From positions 1-46,020 of the forward strand of contig CACZVX010000029.1 of assembly GCA_902784755.1 (NCBI GenBank): a stretch of DNA of 46,020 nucleotides, given 5' to 3'. The position numbers were made by a program, and so were the translations under genes. This document shows, piece by piece, positions 7,368 to 14,616 of the stretch (position 1 is the first letter of the stretch; every line of letters starts with the position of its first letter). The notes below the pieces were generated by a model. That model saw only the letters and a program-made list of their open reading frames with translations, was not told where the DNA came from and did no database searches. The DNA comes from an uncultured Prevotellaceae bacterium (lineage in GTDB: Bacteria > Bacteroidota > Bacteroidia > Bacteroidales > Bacteroidaceae).

Positions 7368-7440
7368 TCGGGATGAGGCGACTCGAACGCCCGACCCCTA
7401 CGTCCCGAACGTAGTGCGCTACCAACTGCGCTACATCCCG
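7368..7440 (-). tRNA. tRNA-Pro (anticodon CGG)
   Basis: The minus strand folds into a complete cloverleaf. The acceptor stem is CGGGATG/CATCCCG with discriminator A. The D arm contains AGCGCAGTTGGTAGCGC. The anticodon stem is CTACG/CGTAG with loop TTCGGGA, giving anticodon CGG. The T arm contains GTTCGAGTC. It strongly resembles the E. coli proline CGG tRNA. The CCA end is not encoded, as is usual in Bacteroidetes. A small hairpin (7354-7370) overlaps the 3' end. Confidence 0.95.
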
Positions 7441-7614
7441 AGTGATTTTTTTTGAAATCGTGCAATATTTGTGCAAATGAGCGTCATGAAAGTTTACTTT
7501 CAAATGGCCGAATGCAGCCAAATATCGCAGTCGATTCTGAAAATCGACTGCAAAGGTAGTGAGATTTAGAGAGAATTCAAAATAAAAGGGCGAAAATTTT
7601 TGTTTTTTGTCTTT

Positions 7615-8499
7615 TCAGTATTGCAGATAGGGTTCCAAGCGCTCGATATCCTGAGGGGAAAACTCTTTCAGCAGACGCAGCTGCTGCAGGCTGTGCAAAG
7701 GACCATGAAGCCGATGGTACTCGGTGATGGCACGGGCCTGATAGAAATTGATATAAGGATGGGCCTTGAGCTGCTGAAGGGTGAGGCGGTTGACGTCCAA
7801 CTTCCGGAGATTCCCACTGCCTAACTCAAAATAAGGAAGTGCCGACGGTGGAAAATCTTTTATCTCACGCAGTTGTTCCACACGATAGAAACCTCCTAAA
7901 CGCTGACGGTAGCTGACAATGCGACGGGCGTAAACGGGACCAATGCCAGGGACCTGACGCAAGGCTGTGGTGTCGGCATCGTTAAGGGAAAGAGTCTGCC
8001 CGGGGCTTAGCTTGACGGGATAGCGGAGGGTGTCGCGGTGATACGCTTCGGGAGTGGTTTTCAAAGCAAAAGCACGGGGTTCTTCGTGGACGCGGATGTA
8101 GGGACGCAGCCGCTCATATTCCCGGGTGGTAAGTCCATAGAGACGTGCAAAATCGGAGGGCTTACGGAAACGGCCTCCTGCCTCACGGTATTTAAGCAGG
8201 TTGCGAACTTGCCAGTCTTTCAAACCCAGCCGGCTCAGCTGGCGGGCGTCGGCGGTATTGGGGTCGAAAGGAAACAGGCGGTCGCTTTTTGCAGAAGTAT
8301 GATGATAGAAATGATGAGGGGCCTGGCGCCAGACGGTGTCGCGCTGCCGGCTCATGGAAAGGGAATCGGTCAGGGAAAGAGGGGTGGACTGGTATCTCCC
8401 TCCTACTCCCCAAATCACGATGCCTGCCACGGCTATGAGTGCAAGAAGCACGAGAAGGGCCATGCGATCGGATTTCCGGAGAAAGAAAGGAGATTTCAT
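7615..8499 (-). CDS. ComEA-like helix-hairpin-helix protein with an N-terminal membrane anchor
   Basis: The 294-residue protein has a basic N terminus, one membrane helix (about 12-31), a polar linker and three repeated helix-hairpin-helix modules. They begin near residue 78 (FDPNTADARQLSRLGL), near 172 (LNDADTTALRQVPGIGPVYA) and near 232 (LDVNRLTLQQLKAHPYI). The middle one has the classic PGIGPVYARRI hairpin that contacts the DNA backbone non-specifically. ComEA proteins bind incoming DNA at the membrane during uptake, but no other competence gene is near, so the role is a family-level guess. It lies downstream of the M20 gene, and the heptamer repeat arm comes within 2 bp of its start codon. 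Confidence 0.8.
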   Translation of the reverse strand: MKSPFFLRKSDRMALLVLLALIAVAGIVIWGVGGRYQSTPLSLTDSLSMSRQRDTVWRQAPHHFYHHTSAKSDRLFPFDPNTADARQLSRLGLKDWQVRNLLKYREAGGRFRKPSDFARLYGLTTREYERLRPYIRVHEEPRAFALKTTPEAYHRDTLRYPVKLSPGQTLSLNDADTTALRQVPGIGPVYARRIVSYRQRLGGFYRVEQLREIKDFPPSALPYFELGSGNLRKLDVNRLTLQQLKAHPYINFYQARAITEYHRLHGPLHSLQQLRLLKEFSPQDIERLEPYLQY

Positions 8500-8501
8500 A
8501 T

Positions 8502-8760
8502 TAATTAGTAATGAGTAATGAGTAATTAGTAATTATGATTACCTGACAGGGGTGGCGGCTTCCTCTTGAGAGTGAATCTGATTAAGTAATTAGTAATTAG
8601 GAATGAGTAATTAGTAATTATGATTACTTTACAGGGCGGCGACTTCCTCTTGAGAGTGCTACGAACCCTTTATTCAAGGAATTAGGAATTAGTAATTATG
8701 ATTACCTGACAGGGCGGCGATTTCCTCTTGAGAGTGCTACGAACCTTTTATATTAATCTG
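8502..8760 (-). repeat. Three direct copies of a heptamer-array unit between the M20 gene and the HhH gene
   Basis: On the plus strand, heptamer arrays (consensus KAATKAG) ending in GATTAC occupy 8502-8542, 8587-8627 and 8679-8705. Each is followed by the same 40-50 bp flank (core ACAGGGCGGCGACTTCCTCTTG, shown here in parts: ACAGGGCGGCGA then TTCCTCTTGAGAG). The flank of the third copy runs into the 3' end of the M20 gene (stop at 8737-8739). The other two carry broken copies of that gene tail, so the unit was duplicated with the end of the gene. Confidence 0.8.
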
Positions 8761-9807
8761 ATCAAGGAGACGGATGTAGGTTTCGATGGCGGCGGCGATT
8801 TCGGAAATGCGGATGAATTCGTCGGCACTGTGGGAACGGGAGGATTCGCCAGGACCCAACTTCAGCGAGGGGAAGGACATGAGGGCCTGGTCGCTCAGCG
8901 TGGGAGAACCGAAAGGTTTCAGACCCATCGACTTACAGCGGCGCACAATGGGATGCTGAGGGTCGATGCGGGAGGAATGAAGACGGAAGGAGCGGGCGGT
9001 GACCTCACTCTTCAGACGCTTCTTCAGGAACTCAAAGACAAACTCGTTCTGATAGAATTCGTTGGTGCGTATATCAACGACCATCTCACAACGGTCGGGC
9101 ACTACATTGTGCTGGGTGCCGGCATGAATCATGGTGACATTCATGATGGTGGGGCCCAAAAGGTCGCTCACCTTGCGGAACTTATGGGTGTGGAGGAAAT
9201 GAAGGTCTTCGAGAGCTTCATAAATGGCATTGACACCTTCACCACGGGCAGCATGGCCTGATGTGCCATGGGCTACGACATCGAGCACCATGAGTCCTTT
9301 CTCGGCAATGGCAGGCTGCATGCCAGTAGGTTCACCGACGATGGCAACTTCCACGGGAGGGAGCAGCGGCAGGACACGCGAGATGCCGTCCTTTCCCGAA
9401 ACTTCTTCTTCGGCAGAGGCCAGATAAATGACATTGTAGGGCTGTTCCTTGGCAGTGAGCCACGCAAACACCTGCAGGAGCGATACCAGACCTCCACCAC
9501 AGTCGTTGCTGCCCAGTCCGTAGAGCACATCGCCATCCTGCTCAGGACAATAGGGATTGCGCGTCCAGGTAGCCACGGGTTTCACCGTGTCGAGATGGGC
9601 ATTGAGGAGCAAGGTGGGACGGTTCTCGTCGAAGTGGGGATCGAGTGCCCACACGTTGTTGGCTTCGCGACGGGGCTGGAATCCGAGGTCGCGGATGGCC
9701 TGCTCCATGACGTTGGCAGCCTGTTCTTCGCTACGGCTTACGGAGGGTGTGGCAATGAGGTGTTTCAACAGTTCAACGGCTCTGTCAGTGAGTTCCGGGT
9801 ATTTCAT
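8737..9807 (-). CDS. argE: M20-family N-acyl-amino-acid deacylase, probably the arginine-pathway ArgE-type enzyme
   Basis: The 356-residue zinc hydrolase has the M20 signature HLDTV (71-75) giving the first metal ligand and catalytic Asp, a bridging Asp in SNDCGG (102), the catalytic Glu in SAEEEVSG (133-135) and a dimerisation domain in the middle (about 165-280). This layout is that of ArgE/DapE enzymes, which remove an acyl group from ornithine, citrulline or diaminopimelate intermediates in the cytoplasm. Bacteroidales arginine synthesis uses succinylated intermediates, so the substrate may be N-succinyl or N-acetyl citrulline/ornithine. No other arg gene is present to decide. Its last codons (INIKGS) lie in the repeated flank of the heptamer unit. 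A -7 box is at 9835-9842. Confidence 0.75.
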   Translation of the reverse strand: MKYPELTDRAVELLKHLIATPSVSRSEEQAANVMEQAIRDLGFQPRREANNVWALDPHFDENRPTLLLNAHLDTVKPVATWTRNPYCPEQDGDVLYGLGSNDCGGGLVSLLQVFAWLTAKEQPYNVIYLASAEEEVSGKDGISRVLPLLPPVEVAIVGEPTGMQPAIAEKGLMVLDVVAHGTSGHAARGEGVNAIYEALEDLHFLHTHKFRKVSDLLGPTIMNVTMIHAGTQHNVVPDRCEMVVDIRTNEFYQNEFVFEFLKKRLKSEVTARSFRLHSSRIDPQHPIVRRCKSMGLKPFGSPTLSDQALMSFPSLKLGPGESSRSHSADEFIRISEIAAAIETYIRLLDQINIKGS

Positions 9808-9834
9808 ATTCTATGGGATTTGGGGTTTCTTTTG

Positions 9835-9910
9835 CAAAATTAGGAAAAAAACCCGAGACTGAAAAATTTCGGTGATTATTTTGTTTTTTGATTTTTTATT
9901 TGTACTTTTG
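9835..9910. promoter_or_regulatory. Divergent promoters between argE and the acyl-CoA synthetase gene
   Basis: For the plus-strand synthetase, TTG (9881-9883), 19 bp and TACTTTTG (9903-9910) make a full -33/-7 promoter, with the ATG 24 bp further on. For the minus-strand deacylase, TAATTTTG lies on the complement of 9835-9842, 27 bp before its ATG, without a clear -33 box. Confidence 0.7.
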
Positions 9911-9934
9911 CGTTTTAATAAACATGTTACGCTT

Positions 9935-11743
9935 ATGCAAACAAGATGTCATTATTCGCAACTAATCCATAAGCAGGCAGAAAAGTATGGTGACCGCACG
10001 GCGCTCATCTATCGTGATTTCGGCAGCCTGAAGTGGAAGGAATGTTCGTGGAATGAGTTTTCCAAGAATGTCCGGGTGGTGAGCAATGCCATGCTCAACA
10101 TGGGGGTGAAGGTGCAGGAGAATGTAGGTGTGTTCTCGCAAAACACAGTACAGTACCTGTTCACGGACTTCGGTGCCTTTGGCATACGTGCCGTTACCGT
10201 GCCGTTTTATGCCACCAGTTCGGAGCAGCAAATCCAGTTTATGATTGGTGACGCACAAATCCGCATCCTCTTCGTGGGTGAACAAGAGCAGTATGACAAG
10301 GCTTACCGTGTGCTGCCGCTATGCCCGACGCTGGAGAAGATCATTATTTTCGACTCTTCCGTGCGCAAGGCCCAGCACGACACGTCCAGCATCTATTATG
10401 AGGAATTTCTGAAGCTGGGTGAGGGCTGTCCGCGTCAGAGTGAGTTGGAAAACCTGTACGCACAGGCGAATGACGACGATATTGCGAACATTCTCTATAC
10501 CAGTGGAACAACGGGAGACTCGAAGGGTGTGATCTTGACCCACGGACAGTTTAATGCGGCGATGATAGCCAACGACGAGAACCTGCCGGTGGACGAAAAG
10601 GACCGCGTCATGTGCTTCCTGCCGCTGACGCACGTGTTTGAGCGAGGCTGGTGCTTCCTGTGTATCTCGGAGGGTGCCACCATCATCGTGAACACTTATC
10701 CGAAGGAGGTACAGGAGTCCTTGCGCGAGACGAATCCCACGTGTATGAGTAGCGTGCCCCGTTTCTGGGAAAAGGTGTATATCGGCGTGAAGTCGAAGAT
10801 TGAAAATGCCGGTGCCGCGAAGCGCAAGCTTTTCAAGCATGCCCTTGCCGTAGGTCATAAACATAATATTGAATACCTGAGCCGTGGCAAGCGTCCGCCG
10901 CTCGCTTTGGCAATGGAATATAAGATGATGGATAAGACGGTGTTCTCGCTGGTACGCAAGCAGCTGGGCCTGGAGAATCCGAACTTCTTCCCGACGGCAG
11001 GTTCCTATGTGTCGCCTGAGGTGGAGGAGTTTATCCACAGCATCGGCATCTATATGATGGTGGGCTACGGTTTGACGGAGAGTCTCGCCACGGTGAGCAA
11101 CGACCATAAGGGAGAGCCTTTCACCATCGGTTCGGTGGGACGTCCGATTAACGGTCTGGACATCAAGATCGGAGAGAACGATGAGATTCTGCTGAAGGGT
11201 CCGACGATTACACGCGGCTACTACAAGCGCGATGCCCTGAATGCAGAGGCTTTCACCGAAGACGGCTACTTCCGCACGGGTGATGCCGGTTACCTGAAGA
11301 ACGGTGAGCTTTATCTGAAGGAGCGCATCAAGGAGCTTTACAAGACCTCCAACGGCAAGTATATCGCACCGCAACTGATTGAGTCGAAGCTGCTCGTGGA
11401 CAAGTTCATAGAGCAGATTGCCGTCATTGCCGACCAGCGGAAGTTTGTAAGCGCCCTCATCGTGCCGACGTTCGATGTGCTGGAGGAATATGCCAGGGAC
11501 AATGATATCGAGTTCACGTCACGTGAGGACCTCTGCAACAACAAGAAAATCTACAAGATGATGGAGGAGCGTATCGCCACGCTGCAGCAACAGTTGGCCA
11601 ACTACGAAAAGGTGAAGCGCTTCACCCTGCTCCCCACCCCCTTCTCGATGGAAGCTGGTGAGCTGACCAATACGCTGAAAATCAAGCGCCGCGTTCTCAA
11701 CAAAAATTATGCTGCACAAATAGAAGCCATGTACGAAGAGTGA
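9935..11743 (+). CDS. fadD: Long-chain fatty acid-CoA ligase (AMP-forming)
   Basis: The 602-residue enzyme activates fatty acids to acyl-CoA via an acyl-adenylate. The AMP-binding P-loop YTSGTTGDSKG begins at residue 188. Also visible are the LPLTHVFERG stretch, GYGLTES (motif binding the adenine/acyl region), YFRTGDAGYL with the ribose-binding Asp, and a C-terminal lysine region (NTLKIKRR). The ATG at 9935 follows a good promoter. An upstream GTG at 9872 would place the start inside the promoter and was rejected. The protein matches the soluble FadD15-like group common in Bacteroidetes, likely used for recycling or import of fatty acids. It is followed six bases later by the heptamer element. 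Confidence 0.88.
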   Translation: MQTRCHYSQLIHKQAEKYGDRTALIYRDFGSLKWKECSWNEFSKNVRVVSNAMLNMGVKVQENVGVFSQNTVQYLFTDFGAFGIRAVTVPFYATSSEQQIQFMIGDAQIRILFVGEQEQYDKAYRVLPLCPTLEKIIIFDSSVRKAQHDTSSIYYEEFLKLGEGCPRQSELENLYAQANDDDIANILYTSGTTGDSKGVILTHGQFNAAMIANDENLPVDEKDRVMCFLPLTHVFERGWCFLCISEGATIIVNTYPKEVQESLRETNPTCMSSVPRFWEKVYIGVKSKIENAGAAKRKLFKHALAVGHKHNIEYLSRGKRPPLALAMEYKMMDKTVFSLVRKQLGLENPNFFPTAGSYVSPEVEEFIHSIGIYMMVGYGLTESLATVSNDHKGEPFTIGSVGRPINGLDIKIGENDEILLKGPTITRGYYKRDALNAEAFTEDGYFRTGDAGYLKNGELYLKERIKELYKTSNGKYIAPQLIESKLLVDKFIEQIAVIADQRKFVSALIVPTFDVLEEYARDNDIEFTSREDLCNNKKIYKMMEERIATLQQQLANYEKVKRFTLLPTPFSMEAGELTNTLKIKRRVLNKNYAAQIEAMYEE

Positions 11744-11749
11744 TCGGCC

Positions 11750-12205
11750 TAATTAGAAATGAGTAATTAGGAATTAGTAATTATGATTACATTTGTATGA
11801 TGAAGAGAAGCGAGAATGTGGTTGTAGAGAAGACGGAACATTTCGCTGACCGAATTATTAAGATGTGCAGATATCTAAATAAAAGAGGCTCTGCTGAAAA
11901 GGATATGCTCCGGCAAATTTATAGGAGTGGCACCAGCATAGGTGCAAATACTGCCGAGAGCCAGTATGCCCAAAGCAGGGCTGATTTTTTGACAAAGTTG
12001 ACAATCGCCTTGAAAGAAGCTAATGAAACAAAATTCTGGCTGGGAAGGCTTTATTCAGCAGAAAACCTGACAGACGAAGAATATTCGTCAATAAGGGATG
12101 ACAATGAAGAAATAATAAAGTTATTAACAAGCATAACAGGAACGGTAAAAAAGTCTGGGTAAGAGTAATCATAATTACTCATTACTCATTCCTAATTACT
12201 CATTA
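11750..12205 (+). mobile_element. Heptamer-ended element enclosing a four-helix-bundle ORF
   Basis: The left arm (11750-11790) and right arm (12165-12205) are each exactly 41 nt: five heptamers of consensus KAATKAG and a terminal GATTAC, in inverted orientation, about 34 of 41 positions matching. The ORF at 11797-12162 starts six bases inside the left arm and ends two bases before the right arm, so the arms wrap the gene precisely. The element fills the gap from the fadD stop (11743) to the prfB start (12214). A transcript would fold into a long stem with the ORF as its loop. Confidence 0.65.
11797..12162 (+). CDS. Four-helix-bundle protein (23S rRNA intervening-sequence protein family)
   Basis: The 121-residue acidic/basic helical protein has the family's key text: an N-terminal F-A-D-R-I-I-K helix, RSGTSIGANTAESQYAQSRADFLTKL (given in pieces: RSGTSIGANTAE at about 43-54, then FLTKL near 64-68), and KEANETKFWLGRL near 73-85. 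This is the S23/IVP family (TIGR02436-type), found inside 23S rRNA intervening sequences of spirochaetes and as free genes in Bacteroidetes, and related to the Avd accessory proteins of diversity-generating retroelements. Biochemical role is unknown; nucleic-acid binding is inferred from the relatives. Here it sits inside inverted heptamer arms, recalling the stem-enclosed layout of rRNA intervening sequences. Confidence 0.85.
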   Translation: MMKRSENVVVEKTEHFADRIIKMCRYLNKRGSAEKDMLRQIYRSGTSIGANTAESQYAQSRADFLTKLTIALKEANETKFWLGRLYSAENLTDEEYSSIRDDNEEIIKLLTSITGTVKKSG

Positions 12206-12213
12206 AGAAACAG

Positions 12214-13332
12214 ATGATTACGCAAGATCAGTTGAAGGATGTGCTGCAAAGGACAGAAGATTTGCACCGCTATCTGGACATCGACCGAAAACAAATAGAA
12301 TTCGAGGAGGAAGACCTCCGCACACAGGCTCCTGACTTCTGGGAAGACCCCAAAAGGGCACAGGAGCAAATGAAAAAGGTGAAGGACATCAAGCGCTGGC
12401 TCGATGGCTATAAAGAGGTACGTACCCTGGCCGACGAACTGCAGCTTGCCTTCGACTTCTTTCATGAGGATATGGTCACTGAGGAAGAGGTGGACGAGGA
12501 TTTTAATAAGGCCATCAAAGCCATCGAGGATCTGGAACTGAAGAATATGCTCCGCCAAAAGGAAGACCCGATGGACGCCGTGCTGAAGATTAACTCCGGG
12601 GCAGGAGGTACGGAGGCACAGGACTGGGCCGGCATGTTGATGCGTATGTATATGCGCTGGTGTGAGGCTCACGGACATAAAGTGACGATTGCCGACCTTC
12701 AGGAAGGTGACGAGGCGGGCATCAAAAGTGTGACGATGGAGATTGAGAAGGGAGAGTATGCCTATGGCTACCTGAAGAGCGAGAACGGTGTGCACCGTCT
12801 GGTGCGCGTTTCACCGTTTAATGCCCAAGGTAAGCGCATGACGAGTTTCGCCTCCGTCTTTGTGAGTCCGCTTGTGGATGACACCATTGAAGTGTATGTA
12901 GATCCCGCCAAACTCTCTTGGGACACCTTCCGTTCCTCTGGTGCCGGCGGTCAGAATGTGAACAAGGTGGAATCGGGTGTGCGCCTGCGCTATTGGTACA
13001 CGGACCCTGATACTGGTGAAGAAGAGGAAATTCTCATTGAGAACACCGAGACCCGTGACCAGCCTAAAAACAAGGAGAAGGCCATGCTGTTGCTGAAGTC
13101 GCAACTCTACGACCGTGCCATGAAGAAGCGTCTGGAGGCTCAGGCCAAGATTGAGGCCGGCAAGAAGAAGATTGAATGGGGCTCACAGATCCGCTCCTAC
13201 GTCTTTGATGACCGCCGGGTGAAAGATCACCGTACCAACTATCAGACCACGGATGTGGATGGTGTGATGGACGGTAAAATCGATGAGTTCATCAAGGCCT
13301 ACCTCATGGAGTTTCCCGTCAATGATCAGTAA
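12214..13332 (+). CDS. prfB: Peptide chain release factor 2, encoded without a programmed frameshift
   Basis: The 372-residue factor recognises UGA/UAA stops and triggers peptide release. The stop-recognition tripeptide SPF is at 200-202 and the catalytic GGQ at 245-247 within SSGAGGQNVNKVESG. In most bacteria prfB needs a +1 frameshift near codon 26 at CTTTGA. Here the equivalent region (HRYLDIDRK, residues 18-26, codons CTG GAC) is read in a single frame with no stop, so this autoregulation is absent. The start codon is 8 bp after the heptamer element, so its leader is made of element sequence. Confidence 0.95.
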   Translation: MITQDQLKDVLQRTEDLHRYLDIDRKQIEFEEEDLRTQAPDFWEDPKRAQEQMKKVKDIKRWLDGYKEVRTLADELQLAFDFFHEDMVTEEEVDEDFNKAIKAIEDLELKNMLRQKEDPMDAVLKINSGAGGTEAQDWAGMLMRMYMRWCEAHGHKVTIADLQEGDEAGIKSVTMEIEKGEYAYGYLKSENGVHRLVRVSPFNAQGKRMTSFASVFVSPLVDDTIEVYVDPAKLSWDTFRSSGAGGQNVNKVESGVRLRYWYTDPDTGEEEEILIENTETRDQPKNKEKAMLLLKSQLYDRAMKKRLEAQAKIEAGKKKIEWGSQIRSYVFDDRRVKDHRTNYQTTDVDGVMDGKIDEFIKAYLMEFPVNDQ

Positions 13333-13334
13333 TA

Positions 13335-13506
13335 TAATGAGTAATTAGGAATGAGTAATTAGGAATTATGATTACTTTCGTTGGCGGAATCTGGACAGAA
13401 ATTGAAAGTTTGAAATTATATTAATCAAAATATTAACAACGAGTGTGTGTAGTTGGAGGAATCGGGTCATCATAATTACTCATGATTCACTACTCATTAC
13501 TCATTA
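13335..13506 (+). repeat. Heptamer-ended element without an ORF (172 bp)
   Basis: The left arm 13335-13375 and right arm 13466-13506 are each 41 nt, with the same heptamer-plus-GATTAC plan as the element at 11750, inverted. The right arm is more diverged (GTCATC instead of GTAATC). The 90-bp core begins with TTTCGTTGGCGGA, shared with the element at 15981, and has no coding frame. The element starts 2 bp after the prfB stop and ends 11 bp before the next start codon. Confidence 0.7.
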
Positions 13507-13517
13507 AAAAATCTATT

Positions 13518-13661
13518 ATGAGTCAGAAAAGAAAATTGCAGCGCGCCCGCTATGCCGCTAAGGAAGAAGAAAAAGGTAAAAGCATCGTAAAATGGATCTT
13601 CGGCTGTCTGGTTGCTTTGGCCGTGATCTATATGATTTACATTGTTTATACCATGTCTTAA
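13518..13661 (+). CDS. 47-residue single-pass membrane protein
   Basis: An ATG at 13518 opens a 47-codon frame ending with TAA at 13659-13661, directly abutting the ATG of the CYTH gene at 13662. The product has a strongly basic N terminus (MSQKRKLQRARYAAKEEEKG) and one hydrophobic helix (about 27-44, IFGCLVALAVIYMIYIVY) with a short tail, predicting an inner-membrane protein with its N terminus in the cytoplasm. No family is recognised with certainty. The tight abutment to the next gene and ordinary codon use argue that it is real. Confidence 0.7.
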   Translation: MSQKRKLQRARYAAKEEEKGKSIVKWIFGCLVALAVIYMIYIVYTMS

Positions 13662-14183
13662 ATGAGCGGACTGGAAATTGAACGTAAGTTTCTGGTGCGG
13701 GGCGAGGACTACCGAAAGCAGTCAACTTCTAAAAGCCGCATCAAACAAGGTTATATCATGAGCAAAAACGGACGTACCGTCAGGGTGCGCATCCGCGATG
13801 CTCATGGTTTCCTCACCATCAAAGGACCCTCTCAGAACGGCGGCCTTTCACGCTATGAATTTGAGAAGGAAATTACGCTCGATGAAGCCAAACACCTGAT
13901 GGAAATCTGTGAGCCTGGCATCATTGACAAGACCCGTTATCTGGTGCCAAGCCCAGACGGGAAACATACCTTTGAAGTGGATGAGTTCTATGGAGACAAT
14001 GCCGGACTCGTGATGGCTGAAGTGGAACTCAAACATGAGGATGAACCGTTCGAGAAACCAGATTTCATCGGCGATGAAGTGACGGGTGACCGCCGTTTCT
14101 ATAATGCACACATGCGGCAGATGCCTTTCATCGTCTGGCGTGGTAGCATACCCAAAGAATTCCGCCACATAGAATTAGAGTAG
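13662..14183 (+). CDS. CYTH-domain protein (inorganic triphosphatase / adenylate-cyclase-like fold)
   Basis: The 173-residue protein is a single CYTH domain. The defining ExExK motif is at residues 5-9 (EIERK), and acidic/basic pairs recur along the tunnel strands (RVRIRD near 46-51, KGPS near 59, EKEI near 73, EVDEFYGD near 109-116, AEVELKHEDE near 123-132). Single-domain CYTH proteins hydrolyse tripolyphosphate or nucleoside triphosphates with Mg or Mn; the substrate here is unknown. It starts immediately after the stop of the 47-aa gene and was probably co-transcribed with it. Its 3' end overlaps the convergent VanZ-like gene by 56 bp. Confidence 0.85.
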   Translation: MSGLEIERKFLVRGEDYRKQSTSKSRIKQGYIMSKNGRTVRVRIRDAHGFLTIKGPSQNGGLSRYEFEKEITLDEAKHLMEICEPGIIDKTRYLVPSPDGKHTFEVDEFYGDNAGLVMAEVELKHEDEPFEKPDFIGDEVTGDRRFYNAHMRQMPFIVWRGSIPKEFRHIELE

Positions 14184-14562
14184 CACCTGTGGCATTGGCC
14201 AGAAAATCGAGCCAGTCACCGCTTCGAGTACCATGGGTGCAATAGGCTTGCAGCAGTTCGAGCAAGCCACCTTGAAGGACGGGCAACAGCCATCCGCCCA
14301 CAAGAAGCCTACCCCACCCCTCCCGGAAAGGAAGGAGGTTTTTCTTATCTACAAAGGAATGTCTCCGCAGATATTCCACCCAAATGGAGAGGCAGAGTAT
14401 TCCATACATGGCAATGTGGGTCCACTTATCAATGAAAGCCACGTTTTTGAGAGGTGTTTCCGGAACGGGAATCAGACAAACAACCCATATCACAAGTGCC
14501 AGAAACACTGAAACAGGATAATTCTTAACTTTTTGAAGAATGAAATCAGCTTTTGCTTTCAT
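14128..14562 (-). CDS. VanZ-like integral membrane protein
   Basis: The 144-residue protein has four predicted membrane helices (about 18-35, 49-62, 91-107 and 123-141) and the VanZ-like pattern: an early WVVCLIPVPETP, a DKWTHIAMYGILCLS stretch with the conserved H-x-x-x-Y/F-G/F-x-L, and late RSGDWLDFLANATGA with a conserved D-x-x-D/N-x-x-G. VanZ-like proteins are tied loosely to envelope antibiotics such as teicoplanin, but most have unknown function. The ATG at 14562 was chosen because the -7 box lies at 14571-14578. Starting further upstream would place the start inside the promoter. Confidence 0.75.
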   Translation of the reverse strand: MKAKADFILQKVKNYPVSVFLALVIWVVCLIPVPETPLKNVAFIDKWTHIAMYGILCLSIWVEYLRRHSFVDKKNLLPFREGWGRLLVGGWLLPVLQGGLLELLQAYCTHGTRSGDWLDFLANATGATLILCGGILWVCYHARR

Positions 14563-14566
14563 AACG

Positions 14567-14598
14567 TTTGCAAAGATACGGTTTTTTTTATAATTTTG
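14567..14598. promoter_or_regulatory. Overlapping divergent promoters (VanZ-like gene and SNF symporter)
   Basis: Plus strand: TTTG (14567-14570), 20 bp, TAATTTTG (14591-14598), with the symporter ATG 18 bp on. Minus strand: TATCTTTG on the complement of 14571-14578, only 8 bp before the VanZ-like ATG. The plus-strand -33 box touches the minus-strand -7 box, so the two promoters should compete for polymerase. Confidence 0.65.
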
Positions 14599-14616
14599 CA
14601 CCCAAAAGAGATAAGA

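Noticed and set aside
7184-7465. Minus-strand frame across the tRNA
   Set aside because: It overlaps tRNA-Pro and its terminator completely and is a shadow of them.
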